From Coriobacteriia bacterium (GTDB lineage: Bacteria; Actinomycetota; Coriobacteriia; Anaerosomatales; PALSA-660): a stretch of 49,156 bases of DNA. The position numbers and the translations under genes were made by a program. Below the pieces are notes generated by a model, which worked only from the letters and a program-made list of their open reading frames with translations, was not told the origin of the DNA and searched no databases. Position 1 is the first letter of the stretch; each line of letters opens with the position of its first letter. This document shows, one piece after another, positions 1-6,903 of this stretch. The DNA lies in NCBI GenBank assembly GCA_030652345.1, contig JAUSAU010000092.1, positions 1 to 49,156 of the forward strand, given 5' to 3'.

Positions 1-705
1 GGCTATCCCGAGGAGATCGGCCACTACTTCCTGCTCGAGGAGTACGAGGGCCATACGTGGGTCGGCCACAACCGGTTCCCGACGAACACGCCGGGCTGGT
101 GGGGCGGCGCGCATCCGTTCACGCTGCTCGACTGGTCGATCGTGCACAACGGTGAGATCTCGAGCTACGGCATCAACTCCCGCTACCTCGAGCAGTTCGG
201 CTACAAGTGCACGCTCGGCACCGACACCGAGGTCGCCGCGTATCTCTTCGATCTGATGCTCCGGCGCCACAAGCTGCCGATCTCGCTGGCGTGCAAGGCG
301 CTCGCGAGCCCGCTGTGGGCCGACATCGACCGCATGCCGGCCGAGGAGCGCGAGCTGATGACGTCGCTGCGCGCGGTCTACGGCCCGGGCATGCTCAACG
401 GCCCGTTCGCGATCGTGCTCGGCTTCAACGGCGGCATGGTCGCCCTCAACGATCGCATCAAGCTGCGCCCGCTCGTCGCGGCCCGCAAGGGCACAGTGCT
501 CGCCGTCGCGTCCGAGGAGAGCGCCATCCGCCAGATCATCCCGGAGCCCGACATGGTCTGGGCGCCGAAGGCCGGCGAGCCGGTCATCGCCCGCATCAAG
601 GGCATGGACTGGCCGATCCACGGCGACTTGCACCTGTCCCCCTCGGAGATCTCGTGCGCCGTCACCGGCGTCGAGGACTCCTGCGAGACCGTCGAGGTGA
701 GCTAG
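1..705 (+). CDS. Glutamate synthase glutamine amidotransferase subunit (class II), 5' partial
   Basis: This is the amidotransferase part of a split, archaeal-type glutamate synthase. Class II amidotransferases hydrolyse glutamine and pass ammonia to the synthase site. The reading frame is open from the first base of the window, so the N-terminus, including the expected catalytic Cys, lies upstream. Visible family motifs are [19 protein letters not shown] near residue 23 and HNGEISSYG near residue 48, which shape the glutamine site of GltB and GlxB proteins. The GTG at 142 is an internal codon of this motif, not the start. The stop (703-705) abuts the ATG of the FMN subunit, so the two are surely co-transcribed and probably translationally coupled. 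Confidence 0.9.
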   Translation, partial: GYPEEIGHYFLLEEYEGHTWVGHNRFPTNTPGWWGGAHPFTLLDWSIVHNGEISSYGINSRYLEQFGYKCTLGTDTEVAAYLFDLMLRRHKLPISLACKALASPLWADIDRMPAEERELMTSLRAVYGPGMLNGPFAIVLGFNGGMVALNDRIKLRPLVAARKGTVLAVASEESAIRQIIPEPDMVWAPKAGEPVIARIKGMDWPIHGDLHLSPSEISCAVTGVEDSCETVEVS

Positions 706-2217
706 ATGTCCGCATCCTTCATCCAGCCCGAGTTCAAGGTCGATATCGACCGCGACAAGTGCATCAAGTGCGGCCGCTGCGTCCAGCAGTGCGGTTGGGG
801 CGTCTACAGCTTCAACGAGCGGCCCATGCCCGACGATTCGAAGTGTCGCGCGTGCCACCGCTGCGTGACGTACTGTCCCGTGCACTGCATCACCATCAAG
901 CGCAACGAGCTCGTCTTCCGCGACTCCGAGAACTGGTCGCCGTCCCTGCGCAAGGCGGTGTGGCGCCAGGCCGAGTCCGGCGGCGTCATGCTCACCTCGA
1001 TGGGCAACGACAAGCCGTACCTGCGCATCTTCGACCACCTTGTCCTCGATGCGTGCCAGGTCACGAACCCGTCCATCGACCCGCTCCGTGAGCCGATGGA
1101 GACGCGCACGTTCATCGGCCACAAGCCCGATGCGGTCGAGGTCGAATCGAACGGCGAGGGCGGCTTCCGCCTCAAGCCGGGCGCCGGTATGAAGAACAAC
1201 ATCGTGCTCGACACGCCGATCATGTTCGGCGGCATGTCGTACGGCTCGGTCTCGCTCAACGTACACAAGTCGCTCGCGATGGCGGCCAGCCGCCTCGGCA
1301 TCACGATGAACACCGGTGAGGGCGGCCTCCACGCCGACCTCTATCCCTACACCGACAACATCATCGTGCAGTGCGCCTCGGGCCGGTTCGGCATCAACCC
1401 CGACTACCTGAACCGCGGCGTCGGCATCGAGATCAAGGTCGGCCAGGGCGCCAAGCCGGGCATCGGCGGCCACCTGCCGGGCGAGAAGATCAACAAGGAG
1501 GTCTCGACCACCCGCATGATCCCGCAGGGTACGGACGCGATCTCATCAGCCCCGCACCACGACATCTACTCGATCGAGGACCTGCGTCAGCTGATCTACT
1601 CGCTCAAGGAGGCGTCGGGCTACAAGCCGGTCGGCGTCAAGATCGCAACGGTGCACAACGTCGCGGCCATCGCCTCGGGCGTCGTGCGCGCGGGCGCCGA
1701 CTACGTCTACCTCGACGGCTTCAAGGGCGGCACCGGTGCTGCGCCGCAGATCATCCGCGACCACATCGGCATCCCGATCGAGATCGCCATCGCCGCGGTC
1801 GACCAGCGTCTGCGCGAAGAGGGCATCCGCAACCAGGCCTCCGTCATCGCGGCCGGCTCGATCCGCTCGTCGGCGGACATGGCCAAGGCGATCGCGCTGG
1901 GTGCCGACGCCGTCGCGATCGGCTCGGCGGCGCTCATCGCGCTCGGCTGCCACGTCTGCCAGTCGTGCCACACGGGCTGCTGCTCGTGGGGGCTCACGAC
2001 CCAGAAGCCGGAGCTGACCCGCCGCGTGGACCCGGAGTGGGGCGCCGAGCGGCTCGTCAACCTCGTCCACGCCTGGAACCACGAGCTGCAGGAGATCCTC
2101 GGCGCGCTCGGCGTCAACGCCGTCGAGTCCCTGCGCGGCAGCCGGGAGCGCCTGCGCTCCATCGGCCTCGACGAGCAGATGAACGCGATCCTGGGCGTCA
2201 AGCCCGCGGGCCTGTAG
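706..2217 (+). CDS. gltB: Glutamate synthase, ferredoxin-like plus FMN-binding synthase subunit
   Basis: This is the catalytic core of glutamate synthase, which converts 2-oxoglutarate and glutamine-derived ammonia to glutamate. The 503-residue protein starts with a two-cluster ferredoxin domain (CIKCGRCVQQCG at about residue 23, CRACHRCVTYCP at about 48). The FMN-binding TIM barrel of the GltB/GlxD family follows, with FKGGTGAAPQIIRDHIG and AAGSIRSSADMAKAIALGAD. Near residue 420, GCHVCQSCHTGCCSWGLTTQ matches the 3Fe-4S loop position of GltB. The first ferredoxin motif ends in CG rather than CP. No GltD-type NADPH subunit is visible, so a ferredoxin or another small donor is the likely reductant (inference). 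The ATG directly follows the stop of the amidotransferase gene. Confidence 0.93.
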   Translation: MSASFIQPEFKVDIDRDKCIKCGRCVQQCGWGVYSFNERPMPDDSKCRACHRCVTYCPVHCITIKRNELVFRDSENWSPSLRKAVWRQAESGGVMLTSMGNDKPYLRIFDHLVLDACQVTNPSIDPLREPMETRTFIGHKPDAVEVESNGEGGFRLKPGAGMKNNIVLDTPIMFGGMSYGSVSLNVHKSLAMAASRLGITMNTGEGGLHADLYPYTDNIIVQCASGRFGINPDYLNRGVGIEIKVGQGAKPGIGGHLPGEKINKEVSTTRMIPQGTDAISSAPHHDIYSIEDLRQLIYSLKEASGYKPVGVKIATVHNVAAIASGVVRAGADYVYLDGFKGGTGAAPQIIRDHIGIPIEIAIAAVDQRLREEGIRNQASVIAAGSIRSSADMAKAIALGADAVAIGSAALIALGCHVCQSCHTGCCSWGLTTQKPELTRRVDPEWGAERLVNLVHAWNHELQEILGALGVNAVESLRGSRERLRSIGLDEQMNAILGVKPAGL

Positions 2218-2230
2218 GGGAGTGGGAGCG

Positions 2231-3049
2231 ATGATGACGACCAAGACGGGCCCGATCGAGGGCTACCTGCACGTCGAGCCGACGGTCACGCGCGACGGCG
2301 ACGTCGCCGTGATCGACAGCAACGGCGTCTACTACCGCCAGCTCAACGAGGCGATCCGCGGCGCGTTCGCGGATGGCGTGAAGACGGTGAAGCTCACCAA
2401 CGTCAACGGCCAGCGCTATATCGGCAACGGCGTGACCGGCAAGGACCTGCGCATCGAGATCGAGGGCGTGCCCGGCGGCGACATGGCGATGTTCATGAAC
2501 GGCCCGACCATCGTGACCTCGGGCAACGCGCAGGACGGCGTCGCCAACACGATGAACGCGGGCGCCGTCTACATCGACGGAGACGCCGGCGACGTGCTCG
2601 GCTACGGCATGCGCGGCGGCAAGGTCTTCGTGAAGGGCGACGTCGGCTACCGCGTCGGCATCCACATGAAGGCGTTCGAGAACCTCATCCCCACCGTCGT
2701 GTGCGGCGGCAAGGCGCGCGACTTCTTCGGCGAGTACATGGCCGGCGGCGTGCTCGTGCTGCTCGGCTACGAGACGCAGTTCGCCGAGCAGCCGCTCGTG
2801 GGCAGCTTCTGCGGCGCCGGCATGCACGGCGGCACCATCTTCCTGCGCGGCGAGGTCGAGCCGTGGCAGATCGGCAAGGAGTGCGGCATCTTCACGGCGG
2901 ACGAGGACGACATGAAGATCCTGCGTCCTCTCGTCGAGGAGTGGGCGAAGGCCTTCGACAAGGACGCTGAGGACGTGCTCTCACAGCCCTTTACCAAACT
3001 GGTGCCGGTGTCGCATCGGCCTTACGGCAAGCTGTACGCCCCGATGTAG
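2231..3049 (+). CDS. Glutamate synthase GXGXG-domain subunit
   Basis: This is the C-terminal GXGXG (beta-helix) domain of glutamate synthase as a separate protein of about 272 residues. In fused GltB enzymes this domain is structural and lines the ammonia tunnel. The repeated glycine pattern is plain: GNGVTGKDLRIEI, then GDAGDVLGYGMRGGKVFVKG, GGKARDFFGEYMAGGVLVLLG and GAGMHGGTIFLRG. I chose ATG 2231 because AGGGGAG at 2216-2222 lies eight bases upstream. A GTG at 2222 and an ATG at 2234 are also in frame. The gene follows the FMN subunit by 13 bases and ends the operon. Order (amidotransferase, FMN, GXGXG) and separation match archaeal-type and deep-branching bacterial enzymes. Confidence 0.9.
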   Translation: MMTTKTGPIEGYLHVEPTVTRDGDVAVIDSNGVYYRQLNEAIRGAFADGVKTVKLTNVNGQRYIGNGVTGKDLRIEIEGVPGGDMAMFMNGPTIVTSGNAQDGVANTMNAGAVYIDGDAGDVLGYGMRGGKVFVKGDVGYRVGIHMKAFENLIPTVVCGGKARDFFGEYMAGGVLVLLGYETQFAEQPLVGSFCGAGMHGGTIFLRGEVEPWQIGKECGIFTADEDDMKILRPLVEEWAKAFDKDAEDVLSQPFTKLVPVSHRPYGKLYAPM

Positions 3050-3089
3050 GTCATCCGCGCCGACCCCCCGGACGGCGCGTGGCGATCTG

Positions 3090-3133
3090 TGGCGGCTCGA
3101 CGGGGATGTCCCCGGCGGGCCGCCACGCTCGTT
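3090..3133. terminator. Likely bidirectional terminator between the glutamate synthase operon and the acetyltransferase
   Basis: Arms TGGCGGC (3090-3096) and GCCGCCA (3119-3125) pair perfectly and enclose an inner GGGG/CCCC stem. The hairpin sits between two convergent genes and is followed by a short T run (CGTTT). A bidirectional terminator is the simplest reading. Confidence 0.5.
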
Positions 3134-3691
3134 TCAGGAGCCGGCGCCGTCCCGCAGTGCGCGCCACTCGCTCTCGAGCATGTCGAAGATCGCCTCGTCC
3201 TGGAAGTTGCCGTGGGTGTACGTGGCCTCCCGCAGGCGCCCGACCGGTGTGAAGCCGAGCTTCGGGTAGAGGTGCATCCCCCGGTCGTTGTCGGCCTGGC
3301 TGCGGATCTCGATGCGGTTGAGGCCGAGCGTGTCGAAGCCGAAGCGGACGAGCGTCATGATCGCGTCCCGGCCGCGGCCCTTGTTCTGCTGGTCGAGCAC
3401 GCCGATGAAGATGCCGAGTTCGGCAGAGCGGTGACGCATATCCACCTTGTGCAGCCCGCAGTGGCCGATGAGTCCTTCGACGCCCTCGGCGTGGATCTCG
3501 AAGATGTAGCCGGTGCCCTCGTTCCAGTCCTTCTCGGCGCGCTCGTAGAACGCGGCCTCCTGCTCGGGAGTCACGGGAACCTGCCCGGTGAGCAGGTACT
3601 GGTTGACCTCGGGGTCGTTTATCCAGGCGCGTACGCGCTCCGCGTTGGTGCGGTCGAGGGGGGTGAGGTGGATCGATTCGCCTCGGATCAC
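3134..3691 (-). CDS. GNAT-family N-acetyltransferase (RimJ/RimL type)
   Basis: This is a cytoplasmic acetyl-CoA-dependent N-acetyltransferase of about 185 residues; the substrate cannot be told from sequence. It opens with IRGESIHLTPLD, typical of the RimJ/RimL branch. The acetyl-CoA binding stretch is ELGIFIGVLDQQNKGRGRDA, followed by GLNRIEIRSQADNDRGMHLY, the usual beta5-alpha4 region, and by LGFTPVGRLREATY. I chose the GTG start at 3691 because AAGGAGG lies six bases upstream; the longer frame to 3742 has no ribosome site. The gene converges on the glutamate synthase operon and diverges from glnA. Modification of an antibiotic or small amine is possible rather than of a ribosomal protein. 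Confidence 0.85.
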   Translation of the reverse strand: MIRGESIHLTPLDRTNAERVRAWINDPEVNQYLLTGQVPVTPEQEAAFYERAEKDWNEGTGYIFEIHAEGVEGLIGHCGLHKVDMRHRSAELGIFIGVLDQQNKGRGRDAIMTLVRFGFDTLGLNRIEIRSQADNDRGMHLYPKLGFTPVGRLREATYTHGNFQDEAIFDMLESEWRALRDGAGS

Positions 3692-3779
3692 GGTCGGCCT
3701 CCTTGCGGGCGCGGGGTGGGTGCATGGGAGTATACCGCCCATCGCCCGAACGCCGCCCGTCGGAACGCGGCCGCAAACC

Positions 3780-3795
3780 GTAACAGACCCGAAAC
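3780..3795 (+). promoter_or_regulatory. GlnR-type operator half upstream of glnA
   Basis: GTAAC, six bases, then GAAAC matches the GTnAC-n6-GAAAC half of the GlnR box known from Streptomyces and mycobacteria. It lies 105 bases before the glnA start, just upstream of a possible -10 (TAACCT, 3807-3812) that lacks a good -35, an arrangement suited to an activator. The adjacent second half is not regular. Confidence 0.55.
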
Positions 3796-3900
3796 ATGAC
3801 GGGCAGTAACCTCGCTATGCACGGGCGATACCAGCGGCGCGACCTGCCGCATCGGTCGCGCTGGATCCAATGACAGGAACCGTCAGAAGGAGGCCCCGAT

Positions 3901-5238
3901 ATGGCACCCAAGTTCGACAAGGATTTCGTGCTCAAGACCGTTCAGGAGCGCGATGTCCACTTCGTGCGTTTCTGGTTCACCGACGTTCTGGGCATGCTCA
4001 AGTCGTTCGCCGTGACCGACACCGAGCTCGAGAACGCCTTCGAGGAGGGCATGGGCTTCGACGGCTCCTCCATCGACGGCTTCACGCGCCTCGAGGAGTC
4101 GGACATGGTCGCCTTCCCGAACCCCGAGACGTTCCAGGTCCTCCCGTGGCGTCCGTCCGAGCAGGGCGTCGGCCGCATGTTCTGCGACATCACCAAGCCC
4201 GACGGCTCGCCGTTCGAGGGCGACCCGCGCTTCGCGCTGAAGCGTATGACCCAGAAGGCCGCCGATCTCGGCTTCACGATGTACGTCGGCCCCGAGCTCG
4301 AGTACTTCTACTTCGCTGACGATCAGGACACCGAGGTCCTCGACAACGGTGGCTACTTCGACCTCACCCCGCTCGACATCGCGTCGGACCTCCGTCGCGA
4401 GACCGTGCTCACGCTTGAGAAGATGGGCATCCCGGTCGAGTACTCGCACCACGAGGTCGCGCCGTCGCAGCACGAGATCGACCTGCGCTACTCGGACGCG
4501 CTCGGCATGGCCGACAACGTCATGACCTACCGTCTGGTCGTCAAGGAGATCGCCCTGCAGAACGGCGTCTACGCCACGTTCATGCCGAAGCCGATCTTCG
4601 GTCAGAACGGCTCGGGTATGCACGTCCACCAATCGCTGTTCACCAAGGACGGCAACGCTTTCTTCGACGCCAACGACCCCGAGGGCTTCAACCTCTCCCA
4701 GACCGCGAAGCACTACATCGCCGGCCTGCTGAAGTACGCGCCGGAGTTCTGCGCCATCACCAACCCGCTCGTGAACTCCTACAAGCGTCTGGTGCCGGGC
4801 TATGAGGCTCCCGTCTACATCGCGTGGGCCCGCCGCAACCGCTCCGCGCTCGTCCGCGTCCCGATGTACAAGCCGGGCAAGGAGAACGCCACTCGTCTCG
4901 AGCTGCGTTCGCCGGACCCGTCGGCCAACCCGTACCTCGCCTTCGCGGCGATGCTCGGCGCCGGCCTCAAGGGCATCGAGGAGAAGCTGCCGCTCGCTCC
5001 CGAGGCCACGAACAACATCTTCAAGATGAGCGATGAGGAGCTCGACGCCGCCGGCATCTACACGCTGCCGGGCACGCTGGGCGAGGCCATCGACAAGTTC
5101 GAGAAGTCCGAGCTCATGAAGGAGGTCCTGGGCGAGCACATCCACGAGTTCTACGTGAAGAACAAGCGTGCCGAGTGGGATGAGTATCGCCTTCAGGTCA
5201 CCGAGTGGGAGCTGGACCGCTACCTCTCGGTCATCTAG
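3901..5238 (+). CDS. glnA: Type I glutamine synthetase (GSI-alpha)
   Basis: Glutamine synthetase makes glutamine from glutamate, ammonia and ATP as a cytoplasmic dodecamer. The 445-residue product has the family landmarks: MGFDGSSIDGF near residue 47, the ATP and metal ligands in VGPELEYFYF near 128, and SGMHVHQSLF near 238. The PNPETFQVLPW loop and NPYLAFAAMLGAGLKGI are also present. The Arg in DGFTRLEESDM and the absence of the 25-residue insertion place it in the GSI-alpha subtype. At the usual adenylylation site the sequence reads NNIFKMSDEE, with Phe where the beta subtype has Tyr. It should therefore not be controlled by GlnE-type adenylylation. AAGGAGG lies seven bases before the ATG. 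Upstream is a GlnR-type half site, downstream a strong terminator and a GlnR-like gene. Confidence 0.97.
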   Translation: MAPKFDKDFVLKTVQERDVHFVRFWFTDVLGMLKSFAVTDTELENAFEEGMGFDGSSIDGFTRLEESDMVAFPNPETFQVLPWRPSEQGVGRMFCDITKPDGSPFEGDPRFALKRMTQKAADLGFTMYVGPELEYFYFADDQDTEVLDNGGYFDLTPLDIASDLRRETVLTLEKMGIPVEYSHHEVAPSQHEIDLRYSDALGMADNVMTYRLVVKEIALQNGVYATFMPKPIFGQNGSGMHVHQSLFTKDGNAFFDANDPEGFNLSQTAKHYIAGLLKYAPEFCAITNPLVNSYKRLVPGYEAPVYIAWARRNRSALVRVPMYKPGKENATRLELRSPDPSANPYLAFAAMLGAGLKGIEEKLPLAPEATNNIFKMSDEELDAAGIYTLPGTLGEAIDKFEKSELMKEVLGEHIHEFYVKNKRAEWDEYRLQVTEWELDRYLSVI

Positions 5239-5290
5239 TCCGAGAGCGAACGGCAGCCAGTCGAACGATCGGGCTGCCCGACGAGAACCA

Positions 5291-5334
5291 CGGCGCCGGG
5301 CGGAGGACCACCTCCGTCCGGCGCCGCGTTCTTT
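5291..5334 (+). terminator. Rho-independent terminator of glnA
   Basis: A 16-bp stem (5291-5306 with 5311-5326, one G-U pair) has a four-base ACCA loop and is followed by CGTTCTTT. It separates glnA from the regulator gene, which has its own start signal. Confidence 0.85.
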
Positions 5335-5357
5335 CCGCTCGGCGACCACGGGAGCGC

Positions 5358-5363
5358 TAGAAT
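5358..5363 (+). promoter_or_regulatory. Probable -10 element TAGAAT of a leaderless regulator mRNA
   Basis: TAGAAT ends seven bases before ATG 5371 and there is no Shine-Dalgarno sequence, as expected for transcription starting at the A of the start codon. No convincing -35 is seen. Confidence 0.5.
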
Positions 5364-5370
5364 CATGCAC

Positions 5371-6036
5371 ATGCGCAGAGCGATGCTTGTCAGCGACGAC
5401 GTCCACACCCTTGCCTGGGTGCGTCAGGCGCTGTCCAAGCTCGATCTCGCGATCACCGAGGCGCATGCGAAGGATCTGGCGTCGCGCCTGACCGAGGCCG
5501 ACGTCGAACTGGTCGTCATCGATGGTGGCCGGACTCCCGAACCGCTCGCGCAGGCCGTGGAGAATGCCGCTGCCGAAGGCCTCGACGTTCGCCTGATGAT
5601 CGTGTTGGAGCCGGAAGCACTCGCCTCCCTGCGTCTTCCCACGCGCCTCAAGAGCGACTTCTTCGTCCGCGGCGGAGCATCCGACGAACTCGTCGCCCGC
5701 GTGCGCGCGCTCATGTGGCCGGGCGAGGAGGCGACGACGCAGGAACTGGTTCGCGTCGCCCACCTCACGGTCAACCTCGCCACATACCAGGCGTACGAGC
5801 ACGGGACGCCGATCGACTTCACCTATCTCGAGTACGCGCTCTTCGCCTTCCTCGTCACCCACCCCGACCGCGCGTACAGCCGCGAGGTCCTGCTGCGGCG
5901 CGTCTGGGGCACCGACTACTACGGCGGGTCGCGCACGGTGGATGTGCACGTACGGCGCATCCGGTCGAAGATCGGCGCGGAGCTCTCCGACCGTCTTGAG
6001 ACCGTCCGCAACGTCGGCTATCTGTGGCGGGGCTGA
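5371..6036 (+). CDS. GlnR-like orphan OmpR-family transcriptional regulator
   Basis: This 221-residue protein has an N-terminal receiver-like domain (about 1-115) and a C-terminal OmpR/PhoB winged helix (about 125-221). The latter is recognised by LEYALFAFLVTHPDRAYSRE and SRTVDVHVRRIRSKIG. The receiver is atypical: it has VVID where the phospho-acceptor would be, but FFVRGGAS replaces the usual KP motif, so conventional phosphorylation is doubtful. No sensor kinase is adjacent. The glnA neighbour, this architecture and GlnR-type boxes upstream of glnA and amt support a GlnR role as global nitrogen regulator; that is inference. ATG 5371 fits a leaderless transcript, and ATG 5365 is an alternative start two codons earlier. 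Confidence 0.82.
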   Translation: MRRAMLVSDDVHTLAWVRQALSKLDLAITEAHAKDLASRLTEADVELVVIDGGRTPEPLAQAVENAAAEGLDVRLMIVLEPEALASLRLPTRLKSDFFVRGGASDELVARVRALMWPGEEATTQELVRVAHLTVNLATYQAYEHGTPIDFTYLEYALFAFLVTHPDRAYSREVLLRRVWGTDYYGGSRTVDVHVRRIRSKIGAELSDRLETVRNVGYLWRG

Positions 6037-6800
6037 GCGGGCCCGTGCACGGGATGCTCAACGTCGTGTTCGACGACGGGTCGGGTTCGCCCATCGTCAT
6101 GCTCCACGGGGTCGAGAACGACGGCCGCTTCTGGATCGATACCGCCCGGCGCCTGAGTGTCGCGCACCGCGTCATCTGTCTCGACCTGCTCGGCTTCGGC
6201 CATTCCCCCTGTCCTGACATCGCCTACACCGTCGACGAGCACGCCGACGCAGTCGAAGCGACCGTCGATGACCTGCTCGGCCCCGCCGCGCTTCTCACGC
6301 TCGTCGGACACTCACTCGGAGCGATCATCGCCGCGCGCTGCGCGGCGAGGCGTCCGGAGCGTATCGAGCGCCTGGTCCTCTTCGGGCCGCCGGTCCGCCA
6401 CGACCACATCGACCCGGGACCGGTCCCGGCGGACCGCCTGAAGGCGGCCTTCGTGAGGTCCGTGCCGGCGATGCGTGCGACCGGTGTCGCCCTGACGTCG
6501 TTGCCGCCCGCCGGCGCGATCCTCGGCACGACCCGTCTCGGCACCTATCGTTCGTCGCTGCGCAGCATCGAGAACACGATCGAGCGCGAGGATGTCGCCT
6601 CCGACCTGCGCGCCGCGTCCGGCGTGCCGGTGACCGTCGTCTACGGTGCGTCCGATCCCTACGTGGTGCCCGCCCACGCGGAGTCGCTGGCCGAGGTCCG
6701 CGAGGGCATCGAGGTCGTCCGCGTCGATTCCGCGCATGACGTCGCGCACATCCGTCCGGCCGAGACGCTGGCGGCGATCGACGCCGACCTCGTCGGCTGA
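6024..6800 (+). CDS. Alpha/beta-fold hydrolase
   Basis: This is a cytoplasmic alpha/beta hydrolase of up to 258 residues. The oxyanion region is VMLHGVENDGRFW. The nucleophile elbow is VGHSLG, the acid is probably the Asp in VVYGASDPYVVP, and the catalytic His is in DSAHDVAHIRP. That completes a Ser-Asp-His triad, so the protein should be an active esterase, lipase or C-C hydrolase; the substrate is not deducible. The GTG at 6024 overlaps the preceding regulator gene by 13 bases, suggesting coupling, but its ribosome site is weak. GTG 6045 and ATG 6054 are possible starts. No cofactor-pathway neighbour narrows the function. Confidence 0.85.
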   Translation: MAGLSGPVHGMLNVVFDDGSGSPIVMLHGVENDGRFWIDTARRLSVAHRVICLDLLGFGHSPCPDIAYTVDEHADAVEATVDDLLGPAALLTLVGHSLGAIIAARCAARRPERIERLVLFGPPVRHDHIDPGPVPADRLKAAFVRSVPAMRATGVALTSLPPAGAILGTTRLGTYRSSLRSIENTIEREDVASDLRAASGVPVTVVYGASDPYVVPAHAESLAEVREGIEVVRVDSAHDVAHIRPAETLAAIDADLVG

Positions 6801-6823
6801 CGTCGACGGCGCCCGGCGCGCGT

Positions 6824-6851
6824 CTTGCGTGTCCGCGCCGTCGGGTAGAAT
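6824..6851 (+). promoter_or_regulatory. Probable sigma-70-type promoter of polA
   Basis: CTTGCG (or TTGCGT one base on) and TAGAAT (6846-6851) are separated by 15-16 bases, in the gap between the hydrolase stop and polA. The -10 is a good match; the spacer is slightly short. Confidence 0.45.
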
Positions 6852-6903
6852 CGCTCCAGCCGCCCACCCGCGCGCGGTGACGATGCGACCAGAGAAGGTT
6901 CCC

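Noticed and set aside
3883..5949. A long open frame antisense to glnA and the regulator
   Set aside because: Its translation is low-complexity (His/Asp/Val/Arg-rich), typical of the complement of GC-rich genes, and the plus-strand genes are certain.
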